Both the position numbers and the translations under genes were made by a program. This document shows, piece after piece, positions 42,216-54,289 of a DNA stretch of 64,000 nucleotides (its first letter is position 1; the number at the start of each line of letters is the position of its first letter). The stretch comes from Malachius bipustulatus (Eukaryota > Arthropoda > Insecta > Coleoptera > Melyridae): the NCBI GenBank assembly GCA_910589415.1, contig OU342630.1, forward strand, positions 23,345,867 to 23,409,866. The letters run 5' to 3'. Below the pieces are notes generated by a model, which was not told the DNA's origin, made no database searches, and saw nothing but the letters and a program-made list of their open reading frames with translations.

Positions 42216-42338
42216 TTAGTGAGAGAGGTAACTTGCGTGAGATGTATATCCCTCTCCTTTTTTTTTAAAGGAATGTTACTTTTATTTGCCTTCAGACAGT
42301 TGGGAGGACAGACACATACATGAAAATAATCACAACAA

Positions 42339-43664
42339 TGTGCTAACACGAAATCAATTTATTTATTTAAATTAATAAATCAAAATATCGTGAACCGATT
42401 ATATATTCTTGGTTTTCCGGCTGGCGTCGAGTTCACCTATCGCAAGGGATGTCTGGGTCAAGGTCATCGCTTCATCTGGTCGCCTGATGCCGTCAGATTG
42501 CTACAAAAACATACAAAAATACAAGATTAAATGCACCTACCCGTGGAGCGACTGTAGCACGGGAGCGAGAGAGATATAATAACACACCTCGGTTGGTGTC
42601 GATTCAGATAAGGGTTTTTACCAACAGAAGATTTCTCGATGCCGTGATTCTTGAATAAAAACTGGTATTTTATCAAGGCGGCAATAATTTGAAAATGAAA
42701 TAAAAATGAGTTTGATTTTATTTTGTGGTAAATTTACTATAATAATTTCTGATTGAAATAATAACGCTCTATGGCGTTTTAATGACTTAAAATTTATTAT
42801 CTTTATTAAAAATGAAATTATTTACAAATCGAATAAACTACATGGGAATAAAATCTCTGCTACCGCATAATTGATCAACTTTCAATTATAGGATATACAG
42901 AAGATTAAATTTACGTCTAACCGACTAGATCTTCCATGTGCAACTTACGTAGAAGATCTCGATCGGTGACTTGGCGCTAGAGCAACATTCTAGCGTCTAG
43001 GGAAAAGAAATGACACCGCTCCGGAACAATTAAATCAGGGCAGGGCAACATGCTACCATTGATTCGCGTTCGATAGCCCGGAGGGCGCGCTCTGGTAAGC
43101 CACCTGGAGGAAGGTCAACTTCCTAGCTCCAGCGTGAACTTGGATGAATTTCGCGCAACGTGCGAGATTCGGGATTGGATTAAAAGTACATAAGTGGAGG
43201 AGCAACTTTCCAACACTTCGTTCCTTTTGGAGGATTCGGAGAGCTAGCAGAATATCAAAGGTCAACTTCCTAAGACGTCTGTATTCGCTCTCCTCGATTC
43301 ATTCTTCGTCCGCTGCTTATATAGCCGGTTTTCGCGTAAACAACGCCGTGTTATCGGGCGCGTCCCTTTTTTGCCTGTTGCTTCTTCATGACAACAACAA
43401 CATTCCTTTATTTAATTTGAAATATTACAAATTTTACCAGTGACGCTAGGTTCCGACCGTAAACAACGCCGTCTTATCTCTTCAGTTGGCTTGGCTTCGG
43501 TTTCTTATCTGTTACTACCGTCTTTTTGAATATTAATATGAGACATTTTATAAAATATAAAAGAATTGAATTTTGTATTTAAAAATTAAAAATTAATTTA
43601 TTATTTATTAAATTAATTGTATAATTCGACGTTGCGGCGTCGTGACGCTCGACGTAACGTCACA
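42339..43664 (-). repeat. Possible solo LTR in FLAD1 intron 1
   Basis: On the - strand it would start TGTGACGTTACG and end GTTAGCACA, with a TATATAAG box near 43315 and A/T-rich AATAAA-containing sequence close to the end, the layout of a long LTR. No second copy or matching target duplication was found, so this is only a suggestion. ORFs in it do not look like genes. Confidence 0.3.
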
Positions 43665-43935
43665 CCATATTTTGACTTACTAGTTGTTCTTGAATATGTA
43701 ATTGTTAAAAAGTTGATTTTTTAAGATACATTGATTATTGAATGAGAAAATTGATTGTTTTTATGTTCTGAATGTAAAAAAACCTCTTTCCCAGACTTGA
43801 TGGTATTGAGCGACATTTACAACCCATGATGACATTACTTGAGACGTGACTTTACAGTAAAGACCGGTAAAGACAACAAGCTGTAGAAAAACAATGTGTC
43901 AGTTCATTACATTATCCTTTTTTTTTTAATTTCAG

Positions 43936-44286
43936 GATATTGCAAAAGCATTTGAAATTTATGGAGTCAAAAATGTATTCATTGCTTTCAACGGTGGTAA
44001 AGACAGTACAGTGCTTCTACATCTGATGAACTCGGTTTTGCAGAGAAAATACCCCGACAGTAGAGCTCCGATAATTTGTCTTTACGTTGAAAGCGAGCAA
44101 CCATTTGCTGAAGAAAACGATTTCCTAGAACAGTGCTCACAGTATTACAATCTGGAAGTCGAAATTATACAGTCGGACGTAAAAACTGCTCTAACTAAGA
44201 TACTCAATAAGAGACCAAACTTAAAGGCCTGTCTGATGGGAACTAGAAGGACCGATCCTTATTCAAGGAATCTCAGTACATTTCAG
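43936..44286 (+). CDS. FLAD1: FAD synthase, exon 2 (PAPS reductase-like catalytic domain, part 1)
   Basis: 117 codons, phase 0 at both ends, between TTTCAG (43935) and CAG/GTTAGT (44287). It carries the nucleotide-binding PP-loop-like motif FIAFNGGKDSTVLLHL, the flavin-site segment ICLYVESEQPF and the signature MGTRRTDPYS, all diagnostic of eukaryotic FAD synthase (ATP + FMN to FAD + diphosphate; EC 2.7.7.2). Joined to exons 1 and 3 the protein is 464 residues, in the range of animal FLAD1. Located in cytosol, mitochondria or nucleus in other animals; no clear targeting peptide is seen here. Confidence 0.92.
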
Positions 44287-47148
44287 GTTAGTTTTTCATA
44301 TTTATTTATCTTTAATATTGTTATGACACTTTATTTATAACAAATATCTAACAATATTACAATAATAATTATTAATTTCAGTCTATTTACTTTACAATGG
44401 CCCTTAAATAAAATGACCTATTTTCTTCTTTACTCACACTTCTATCTCAAATCCTTCACTCTGCCACTGCTACTTTGTCTGCCTAAAGACTCAGTACTAA
44501 ACATAATTCTTCTCTTTTACACTTGTTCACAATCACTTGTCACTTCTCTAACTTGACTGACTGCTGTGATCACCGTTCTTATACAGGGGGAGTTTTTTAA
44601 CTGAAAAATGGAAACTTTAAAATATTTCAGGTAGTATGTTTCACTTTACAAAAAAAAAGTTCATGATCAAAATTTAACCATTCCCCAAGCGAAATAAGGT
44701 CGTTTTAAAATTAGTCCCCCTCCTGAATAGGAACCCTTTTTTTATTGCAGATTTGGATTTTACTGTAACATTTTTCAATTTATGATACATGATTTCAATA
44801 ATCAACGATTTTTTTTTTTTGATTTGTCTTATAACTGAAATTGAATGAAAAAATCCATAAATGGAGAAAAATGTTTCAGATAATTTCTACCAATCTATAA
44901 ATCAGTAAAATCAATTAAAAAAAAATATAAGAAATAAGGGTTCCTAACTAAGTTTTCAAATTCACCTCCGTCGCCCCACCTAGGACGAGGGGAGAAGAAA
45001 TTCCCTATGTATATTTAGCTGTTAAATCCGAATCTACAATAAAATAATTAGAGTTCCTATTTAAGATTTCAAACTTACTCCCTGTCTCAAGAAGGGGATG
45101 GGGACTAATTTTAAAACTAACTTATTTCTTATTTCCCCTGTGGACAGGTTAAATTGTGTCATTAACTTGTAGCGGTCGGCTAATTAGAAATAGCTCTCGG
45201 CCTATTATAAATTGGTCGTTGTTGAAAAACAGTTGCCGACTTACCTTCGTTGGGCCGAAGTATTAATTGATATCACCAAAATCTCACTCAGATTTCGTGG
45301 GACTGTAGTAACATCAGCTACATAAAGCGGTACGGTTTAATTACCTCTAAGATAAAAGATAATGGGATGCCAGATGATTTTCTTTAAGTTAAATTTTGAT
45401 CGATGGGCCGAAAATATCCTAAGCTACAGAAAAGCATCAAAACTCGCTCAGGTTATTAATTTTTAGTAATTTCTAACTACTGTATCTATCTACTGAATAA
45501 TAGAGTTGATTCTTTAATGGAAAGTATATTTATGAATTCTGTTTACAAAATAATTAATTGAAATTCTATGATTATGAAATACTAATTAATTGGTCATGTA
45601 GTTAATCGTAAAATATCTCATTTAACAGCTTAACTGATAGAGAAAATATAGATATCTATCTTTCCTTCACATAATCAGTGACAATTTCATTCTAAGTGTT
45701 ACTTGAATAATAACGGTAATAATTGTATATCAGATATTTCAAAGTTATTACGATTATAAGCTTTAATTAATGAAACAACATCAATCTCTTGACGAGATAA
45801 GGTAATAAAAAGACATGAGACTCCTAAATGATCTCTCCGATATCACTCTGAGCAACAAGGGTTATGTCACGCTTTGCTTACTGATACGACATTTTGTTTT
45901 CCTTGAAATGTCGTGCTGAGACTGGAGAAGCAGGGCCCTGTACGAAATCACAGGAGGGAAGACCGTGATCTCCCTCTGGGGTGGTAGAAAGACTGGTGGA
46001 TGGTCTCGTGTCTCGTAGAAACACGTGCCTGGCACTGGTTAACGGGGTCGTCCTTCGAGGTTAGATGAAACTCGAAAATATGGGGCTCCGAATGTTGGGG
46101 TCCAGTATTCGGGGGCAGATAGCAGCAAAACCTTCAGATAATGGAAGCGATTCCTTCCATAAAAGCGGATATTCGGATGTAGAAATTATGGAAGCCAATA
46201 TGGCGTCAGCAAAGACAGGTGGAGTTCAACTCCGTAGATAGGTTTTCCGATGAGATAAGGTAGTGCCCCGATTGATAGGGTAGATAAAAGAACTAAAACG
46301 ATATATGAATTCTATTAGAAAAGGTATTAGATCATTTGATCGCTTTACTTACCCAATATTACTATTGGTTCTTTAGATAAGAAAGAGGTAAGATAGGGGT
46401 GCGACTTCTCGCTTCGAGCACCGAGATTGGAAGATGGCCAAGCCTGTTCCGGACTCGCGAAAGACAGACCTTTTGCGCAACTCAAAGAGACGTTAGTTAA
46501 TCTTCCTAAACTACATCACAGAGACATCTGTGTTTCTAACTAACGAAAGGAAGATGGTATAAGAAGAAGTTACAGATCGTACTGAAGATATAGGTATCCT
46601 GGACTTGCTTAATTGGGATATTGTACCAGTTGCACCATTCTATAACAGGTGGCGTTGCTAGCTCGAAACACGTAATTTTTAATGAATAAAACTTTTATTC
46701 ATTCTCATAATCGAATTAGAAAGAGTGCCTTGATGAATGTCTTAATAAACAAGGATTTAGATAATGAGATCCTATTCAATAATTTAAAATGGAGCTAATT
46801 AAAGAATAAAACCTTAACGACGTTACAAACTTTTTTTCCTACAGGGCTTTTTATCCGATATGTTGAAAGTTTGCATTTACCTATGTATGTCATGGTAGGT
46901 CACTTTTCGAATGATATTCTCAAACATCGCAACAGTTCTGCTGTCGCCATCGAAAGCCTCGGTTCATTCTATTAGTTTGGCCAGCTCAAATTTACACGAA
47001 TAAAAAAACAAGAAGATTCTATAGTTCAGCAGTAGAATTAGTAAATATCAAACCTTTATTAGAACTAATCAAAATCATCTTCTTAATTCATCACTTCTTG
47101 AACAGAAATGAAGATTCACAAGGATATTCATCATTAATTATTTTGCAG
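44287..47148 (+). other. FLAD1 intron 2 (about 2.9 kb)
   Basis: Bounded by GTTAGT and TTTTGCAG. Contains a T/C-rich LTR-like stretch (44380-44600), a loose inverted repeat (about 44690 to 45120, sharing TTTTAAAATTAGTCCCC and its inverse), and a GC-richer block at 45900-46250 that I could not classify. No ORF worth reporting. Confidence 0.7.
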
Positions 47149-47433
47149 ATGTGTGACAGGGGCTGGCCCGAGGTAATGAGAGTAAATCCACTTCTCGACT
47201 GGCACCATTCAGATATTTGGGACTTCCTGCTTTACTACAAAGTTCCTTACTGTAAGTTGTATGACATGGGCTACACGTCAGTTGGCAGTGTCACCAACAC
47301 CGTGAGGAACCCGTCCCTGCGATACCGTGATGTAATAGAAGACAAGGAGAAGTACTTACCTGCATACAAGCTGCTGAATCAAGCGGATGAAAGGCTGGGC
47401 AGGCACTCGGCTAACTTGAATAGTAATTTGTAG
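47149..47433 (+). CDS. FLAD1: FAD synthase, exon 3 (catalytic domain, part 2, and C-terminus)
   Basis: 94 codons plus TAG (47431-47433), starting right after TTTTGCAG in phase 0. Reads GWPEVMRVNPLLDWHHSDIW, then CKLYDMGYTSVGS and NTVRNPSLRY, the conserved second half of the FAD synthase PAPS-reductase-like fold (the NPLxxW and GYTSxG motifs line the flavin pocket). The open frame begins 51 bases earlier, but that part is intron. The nearest AATAAA after the stop is at 47571. Confidence 0.92.
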   Translation: MCDRGWPEVMRVNPLLDWHHSDIWDFLLYYKVPYCKLYDMGYTSVGSVTNTVRNPSLRYRDVIEDKEKYLPAYKLLNQADERLGRHSANLNSNL

Positions 47434-47549
47434 TCAATTTAGATGAATTTTATTAATTTAGGGGTGCACTGAATGAATTAACTAATAAGATGGATATAAG
47501 TGAATTTATTTTATTTATTTAGCTACTATTCAACAGGTCCATGGTCCGA

Positions 47550-48440
47550 CAAAGAAACAAATTATACAATAATAAATCATATCATTTACACAGCAATCCA
47601 ATTATTGAAAAACAATAACGTTTTCTGAACGACACAACCCTAATGTATGATAAAGACAGACACGTTGATGTTTCACTGGTTATTTCCAGCGCATCAGTCT
47701 GACATATTATCACCACCAGATGAGTGTGCCGAACTGAAAGAAAACCAACATACATAAGCAGATTGATTTGTCAGAAACATAGTGACGTGCAAGGCAAATG
47801 CCATCGAACGACTGAAAGTATGCAACTTTTAATATACCATTTGAGATTCTCGCAGAGAAATCTGCAATTTTTTCACTGCCATTTCTGACTATTCATCGAA
47901 AAAGCAATTACCTTGCGAATCTCAATAAACAAATCAGAGATGGAGCTAGTCACAAAGCTGTATTTCTAGAAAGGAAGTAGTTTCAAAGAAACAAATTGAT
48001 ACTATCGTGAATCAAATCAATTACAGCAATCAGATTATTGAAAAACAATAACGTTTTCTGAACGACACAACCCTAATGGTATGATAAAGACAGAGACATC
48101 ATGTTTCACTGTTTATTTCTGTCTTTATCATACCATTAGGGTTGTGTCGTTCAGAAATCAATAATCTGATTGCTGTAATTAGCATGATTTATTATTATAT
48201 CAATTTGTTTCATAGAAACTACTTCCTTTCTAGAAATACAGCTATGTGACTAGCTCCATCTCTGATTTGTTTATTGATATTTGCATGCTAATTGCTTTTT
48301 TGATGTACAGTCAGAAACGTCAGTGAAAAAAATGCAGATTTCTCTGAGAGATATTTCAAGTTAGATGGCAAATCGCTATGTTGTCGACAAATCAATCTTA
48401 TGTATACGTTATTTTTTATTTAGATGGACTTGTCAAACAG
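47550..48440. repeat. Left arm of a large inverted pair, with hairpin insert
   Basis: The block at 47550-47780 (GGTCCGAC, AACAATAACGTTTTCTGAAC, TCAGTCTGACATATTATCACC) recurs inverted at 53575-53750. A hairpin of about 355 bp lies inside at 47930-48285: CAAATCAGAGATGGAGCTAG reverses at CTAGCTCCATCTCTGATTTG. After it, TTATTTTTTATTTAGATGGA (48408 on) resumes the match to the right arm. Confidence 0.7.
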
Positions 48441-48663
48441 CTGTCAAGTTGGTAGCCTGTGCAATCTCTAAACAGTAATTTTGATATTCTCTGATGGTTG
48501 CCTGTTTCCTTAACCTTGAAAAAAAATCTACGTTGTGACTAGAGTTACGGCAACACACTCCCGACTCAGGTACAGCTATGACGTCACCTGCAAAACATGT
48601 TTCCTTGTTGCATTGTTATAAAATGGAAATAAAAAAAAATTAAGTCAATTTTCTTTGAAAATA

Positions 48664-50314
48664 AACTGCTCAACAAATGAAACGTTACATGACCAAATTT
48701 GCCCTAACTTTGGCACTGATAAAATTTGGATTGTTTCGAGCAATTCAATTTTTGTTTCGAGGGTTCACTAGTTCAATCCCTTGTTTATCAGGCCGTATGT
48801 TTGCAAGAACTTGGTACTTCACACAAAGTTTATATAGGGTGGTAAATAAAACAGTTCAAAATCTCAGAAAGTTCAGCTTGCTCCTATTTGATCAAAGATT
48901 TTTCTTTTTGAATTTCAACACAAAGATCATGAAGATGGACCTCATATCTCGAAACGGTTTTCGAATTTTCCTATTATTTCTTTTATTTAAAGGGTGATCT
49001 CAAAATAACTACTTTTTGGTGTGGCAATGATAACTTTGTTACCCGTGACTCGATTTTCAAAATGTAGAGCTCATTTTAAAGCTAAAACTTCAAGCAAGAA
49101 CACGCAAGATTGATAATCGCCTAAGGACAAAAATTGAAAATACAGGGTTGTATTAAAACTAACCCAAATCTGAATGGCTTCCGAAATCTGGTATTAAGGA
49201 AAATTTGAAATAAAGTTGAGTTGCTTTCAAACAAACCATTCATTCTGAATACTTCAAGATGTTCTTTGCTTGCATGAGTTAAGAATTGTTGACATAAGAA
49301 CAAAATTACAACTTCGTGTTTTCGAAGTGAAAATCGTCATTTTTCAAGTTCAAGGCCCTGTACAACGAAAACGGCTGAAGATAGAGAAAAACGGGTTACA
49401 TGTCCCTATTTTAATTTTTCATGTACTATCCCATGATGTAGATAAAATGTTTATACAGGGTGATAAAAAATTTGAAAAATTCTGAGATTTCTCCACGCGT
49501 CGCCAAATAAAAAAATCAAAGAAAGCACAAATGTTTCTATACCATAGAATAGTACATGAAAAAGTGAAATATGGACATGTAAGCCGTTTTTCTCTATCTT
49601 CAGCCGTTTTCGTTGTACAGGGCCTTGAACTTGAAAAATGACGATTTTCACTTCGAAAACACGAAGTTGTAATTTTGTTCTTATGTCAACAATTCTTAGC
49701 TCATGCAAGCGAAGAACATCTTGAAGTATTCAGAATGAATGGTTTGTTTGAAAGCAACTTGACTTTATTTAAAATTTTCCTTAATACCAAATTTCGGAAG
49801 CCATTCAGGTTTGGGTTAGTTTTAATACAACCCTGTATTTTAAATTTTTGTCCTTAGGCGATTATCAATCTTGCGTGTTCTTGCTTGAAGCTTTAGCTTT
49901 AAATTGAGCCCTACATTTTGAAAACCGAGTCACGGGTAACAAAGTTATCATTGCCACACCAAAAAGTAGTTATTTTGAGATCACCCTGTAAATAAAAGAA
50001 ATAATCGGAAAATTCGAAAACCGTTTCGAGATATGAGGTCCATCTTCATGATCTTTGTGTTGAAATTCAAAAAGAAAAATCTTTGATCAAATGGGAGCAA
50101 GCTGAACTTTCTGAGATTTTGAACTGTTTTATCTACCACCCTATATAAACTTTGTGTGAAGTGCCAAGTTCTTGCAAACATACGGACTGATAAACAAGGG
50201 ATTGAACTAGTGAACCCTCGAAACAAAAATTGAATTGCTCGAAACAATCCAAATTTTATCAGTGCCAAAGTTAGGGCAAATTTGATCATGTAACGTTTCA
50301 TTTGTTGAGCAGTT
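48664..50314. mobile_element. 1.65-kb foldback element with TA target
   Basis: Arms of about 780 bp (48664-49440 and 49540-50314) are almost identical inverted copies, starting AACTGCTCAACAAATGAAAC. TA flanks at 48662-48663 and 50315-50316. The arms contain further TE-like ends (TACAGGGTGATAAAAAA). The 60-106-residue ORFs, present as mirrored pairs, are not genes. Confidence 0.88.
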
Positions 50315-50668
50315 TAGTTCATTTCTATATGCCGTTCACATATTAAAAAAGCATTGGTAGGCCATGAACTTTTGTTTTTAGGTTTACAAAAATGAAAACT
50401 CCCTAGATCTTGATTGACAATATCAGCTGATCGAGGTATTGAAGGTTAAGTAAACACCGACACTTGTCAAATCGCTCAAATTGCCTCAGCTGATTAACAG
50501 CCTTGTTGTCTAATTGAAGTTTTAGTAGATTATCTAGGATAATTTTTATTCGGACAAATTTTTCTCGAACTGTCAAATAAATATTAATTTTTTGACATTA
50601 TAAATTTCATAATGCCGAAATTAATATCGATTGAAGAAAAAATTCGTATAAAAAAGGCATTCAAGTTA

Positions 50669-51121
50669 TTTAAATCTGATAATTTAACTCATGTATTAAA
50701 AATGACATAAGGAATAGTGTTTTTGTCACTTTGACATCGGATAAAGTTAGCCCTAACTTTGCATCTGGATAAAATGTAAGCTAGCTTTTTAGACGCAAAA
50801 TCAAGTAAGTAGTTACCAAGGTGATATTAATTGACAAATTAATAAACGTCATTTATTAATAATTATTATTATTCGTTAAATTATCTCCCTAAATTACACA
50901 CGAGCTTATATTTTTTATCCGGATAAAGATGCACTTTTAAACTCAAATTTGTTTTTTCTTTGGCAATTCAACTCGTCAAATTGTCAGATAAAACGACTCG
51001 TCCTTCGGACTCGTCGTTTTATCAGACAATTTGACTCGTTAAATTGCCAATAAAAAACAAATTTTCGTTAAAACTGCATCTTTATCCGGATAAAAAATAA
51101 GCTCTCGTGTAATTACCCCCG
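50669..51121. repeat. Left inverted arm with internal palindrome
   Basis: About 453 bp, TGATAATTTAACTCATG to TAATTACCCCCGA, inverted at 52503-52956 with few differences. Its inner half (about 50893-51114) is itself a near-perfect palindrome centred on GTCCTTCGGAC near 51004, with TTTATCCGGATAAA in both halves. Confidence 0.85.
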
Positions 51122-52502
51122 AACATGACAACCTAAGTGAACGACAAGTCATATTGAAAGTAAAACACATTTGGGGTGTAAGTATTATTAAGTGTACACC
51201 TAATAAAATGATGTTACGTAATTTTCCTCTTTTATAGTATTCAGTAAGTGCGATTGAAACAATAATTAAACAGGATAAATTTGAAGTTAAGTCTTTGGGC
51301 AGACGACCTAAACCAGACAATAATCATGAAAATTTTACGTTTCGGAAAGATTCGCAACGACTGATTTGGCAATATAACTTGAAAAACGAACATTTTACTC
51401 TAGGAAAACTTTTGGAAGACGAACGTAAACATTTGGATTTTGAAAAGGGGAGAACTAGTTTATTTAAAATTCTTAAATATCTCAGCTATAAATATGAATA
51501 TGTGAACGGACGCAAAATTCTTTGTGAACAAAAGCATGTCGTTGCATCCAAAATATACCTTTCTAAGAAAATACTTACAATAAGTATCAAAATTCGAGTG
51601 AAAATGTAACGTTCGTGTACCTGGACGAAACATGGATCTACCAGAATGGATCCAAACAGCCATCACCAATAATAAGATCGCCAATCACCATGACCGTAGC
51701 CGATTGGCCGATTCAGTACCTACCTAATGTTCTATTTTTTAATAATAAATAAGTAATTACTAATTTTTGATCTATTTTATAATTAAGAGTTCCTTTAATT
51801 GGAGCATTGGTCGGAGTAACGTTGTAACTTACATTTTTACATGAGACTCAAAAAATGTACCTTGCAACATTATTAAATGGAATGTTTTTTTCATTTAGCG
51901 ATTCTTGAAATATTGTTTAAATATTATTTAAGGTAAATTAGGCAACAATTAAAGCTTTGTGGAAGCATTCTGCCCATTTAAACGTGCTGAATCGAAAAAA
52001 TTACTCCAAAAAATTATGTAAGCTACAACGTTACTCCGGCCAACGCTACAATTAGTTCCTTTAAGATATCAAAATACAATAAAACTTTTTTCTCATGTTA
52101 TAATTTATGGCAAGCTTATTAGACTTGACGAGTTTGCTTTCTAGATAAAGATTGCAATATCATAAAATAACGTGACTAAAGGTTCCAAAATAAAAAGTCC
52201 ATAAAGACGTAAAGATAATAAGAAGAATAGCAAAAATATCAAAAATCCATTTTGCAACTATGTCCTGTTCGTTGTCATAAAACTTCAACCTCATAAAAAA
52301 GAGACATAACCCAACTCCAGCAAGTGATTGACAGCGGTTATACCCAGTGATTTCTATCACCCTACACCATAACCCAATTCTTTTATAATAAGTGAACGGC
52401 ATATAGTAGTTATTCATCTTTTGAGCATAAATTTAAGTGTTGTTTGGCATGAATAATTTATCTAATGACGTTTTGCGAAAACAGAGTCGGGCTCCTCAGT
52501 CG

Positions 52503-52956
52503 GTACTCTAGTCGGGGGTAATTACACGAGAGCTTATTTTTTATCCGGATAAAGATGCTGTTTTAACGAAAATTTGTTTTTTATTGGCAATTTAACGAGT
52601 CAAATTGTCTGATAAAACGACGAGTCCGAAGGACGAGTCGTTTTATCTGACAATTTGACGAGTTGAATTACCAAAGAAAAAACAAATTTGAGTTTAAAAG
52701 TGCATCTTTATCCGGATAAAAAATATAAGCTCGTGTGTAATTTAGGGAGATAATTTAACGAATTATTATTAATTATTAATAAATGACGTTTATTAATTTG
52801 TCAATTAATATCACCTTGGTAACTACTTACTTGATTTTGCGTCTAAAAAGCTAGCTTACATTTTATCCAGATGCAAAGTTAGGGCTAACTTTATCCGATG
52901 TCAAAGTGACAAAAACACTATTCCTTATGTCATTTTTAATACATGAGTTAAATTAT
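52503..52956. repeat. Right inverted arm with internal palindrome
   Basis: Mirror of 50669-51121. The internal palindrome (about 52510-52735) is centred on GTCCGAAGGAC near 52630. Confidence 0.85.
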
Positions 52957-53025
52957 CACAGCGAAAACGCCAAGGAACTAATAATTGAACAGTTTGTTGA
53001 TGAAGTTGTCAAACTGACAAATTAA

Positions 53026-53570
53026 ATTAAATTCAAAATTAATAAAATGCTGAAGTGGAGAGGTAAATTTATTTCAAAAGAAAGAAAAGAATGAATGCTC
53101 AAATGCTATGAACAATAATATTATTCTTATTGAAAGATCTTTCTCCAAATTAAACAACAATACAGAGTTTAATCGGATTCCTTGAAATATCTAAAGAGAC
53201 TCTTTTGAAACATTATATGATTGAATAATGTAAGTACCTATTTGTCAATAAATCTTCTATTTTCAATATTTTTACATAAAATTAATAAGGGAAGGGTATA
53301 ATCCTGTGTACATAAGACTTGTAAAAGTAAATAGGTACTTACATTTATAAATGCCTCTAAACTTTTGAAGTCTACATATGAAAAAATTGCGTTTGAGTGT
53401 AGTTCTTTGGATTTTGTATTTTTAAATGAAATGACATCTCAAGTAATCGACATAACCTAAATTAGTTTAGGAACTATTCTAGTGACTATTCTAGTAACAA
53501 ATATCACCACAACCAACCTAATCAGTCTTGTTGCCAATCGTTCCCCTAGAATTTTGACTTGGTGGAATCC
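53026..53570. other. Unassigned AT-rich sequence
   Basis: No gene or clear repeat seen. Confidence 0.35.
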
Positions 53571-53574
53571 ATCT

Positions 53575-53755
53575 AAATAAAAAATAAAGTATATGTTGGG
53601 TTTCTTTCTGTTCAGCACACTCCTCTGCTGGTGATAATATGTCAGACTGATGAGCTGGAAATAATCAGTGAAACATTGATGTTTCTGTCTTTAACATTAG
53701 GGTTGTGTCGTTCAGAAAACGTTATTGTTTTTCATAGTCCGACATAAATATTCGA
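53575..53755. repeat. Right arm of the 47.55-kb inverted pair
   Basis: Inverted, moderately diverged copy of 47550-47780 and 48408-48440 (GGTTGTGTCGTTCAGAAAAC, TTATTTTTTATTTAGATGGA when reversed). Together they may be the ends of one 6.2-kb element that later received the insertions between them. Confidence 0.65.
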
Positions 53756-54289
53756 ATAAGTGAAAATTAAGGTTCAAACTTATAACTTATTACAAATAAT
53801 AATATGTTTGTTGTTTACTTGTACACGTATTATTCCGTGATTGCCTATAGACTGACCTCAGTTAAAGTTACATGATTATTAGAGATTATCTATCTGTACA
53901 GAGGACTGTACAGAGGATCATAACCAAGGGTTATTTTAGACTTTATTTATGACTTTGGGTGGATAAATAATTGTTTTTTGAATTAATCTAAAAAAAAACT
54001 ATCACAGTTCATGATTTGGGTTTATACACACATTCAATCATTATTTGTTATGTCAGAGCCGCTTTATAGTGAAATTCCTTGTACAGGGCATCCCAGCTGT
54101 TGTATCTAATTCCATGGCGGTATTCCCTTATAACCATTATTAGGTGCACCCGTAATTTTATTATTGATGTTTCCTTTATATGTTTGTTGATATTTATAAA
54201 ATTATATTTTAATAAATAGTTTATAACAATTTGTGTTAATTATTGATGACAATTTATTTGTAGGATATTGCGACCAAATGTAATCCTAT

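Larger units (their letters stand above)
35009..43935 (+). other. FLAD1 intron 1 (about 8.9 kb)
   Basis: GTAAGT at 35009 and a polypyrimidine tract plus TTTCAG at 43935 bound the intron, phase 0. It contains a hAT-type element (35477-36528), gypsy B (36902-42215) in the same orientation as the gene, a possible solo LTR (42339-43664), and short unassigned AT-rich stretches in between. Confidence 0.82.
50330..53025 (+). pseudogene. IS630/Tc1-type transposase relic broken by two inverted arms
   Basis: The + strand reads pieces of one kind of DDE transposase. A start at 50612 reads LISIEEKIRIKKAFKLFKSD. From 51226 a middle part reads SLGRRPKPDNN, TLGKLLEDERKHLDFEKGRT, then (new frame, about 51610) VTFVYLDETWIYQNGSK, where LDETW is the first catalytic Asp block of a common insect transposase family. 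At 52960-53020 a short tail reads ENAKELIIEQFVDEVVKL and stops. Inverted arms (50669-51121 and 52503-52956) interrupt it. Inverted ends CTATATGCCGTTCAC at about 50338 and 52404 may mark the original element. The gene is broken by stops, frameshifts and the arms. Confidence 0.6.

Noticed and set aside
43144..43443. 99-residue + strand ORF in FLAD1 intron 1
   Set aside because: No recognisable domain and it lies in LTR-like sequence.
48677..50301. Paired 106-residue ORFs on opposite strands
   Set aside because: They are mirror images created by the foldback arms and show no protein family signature.
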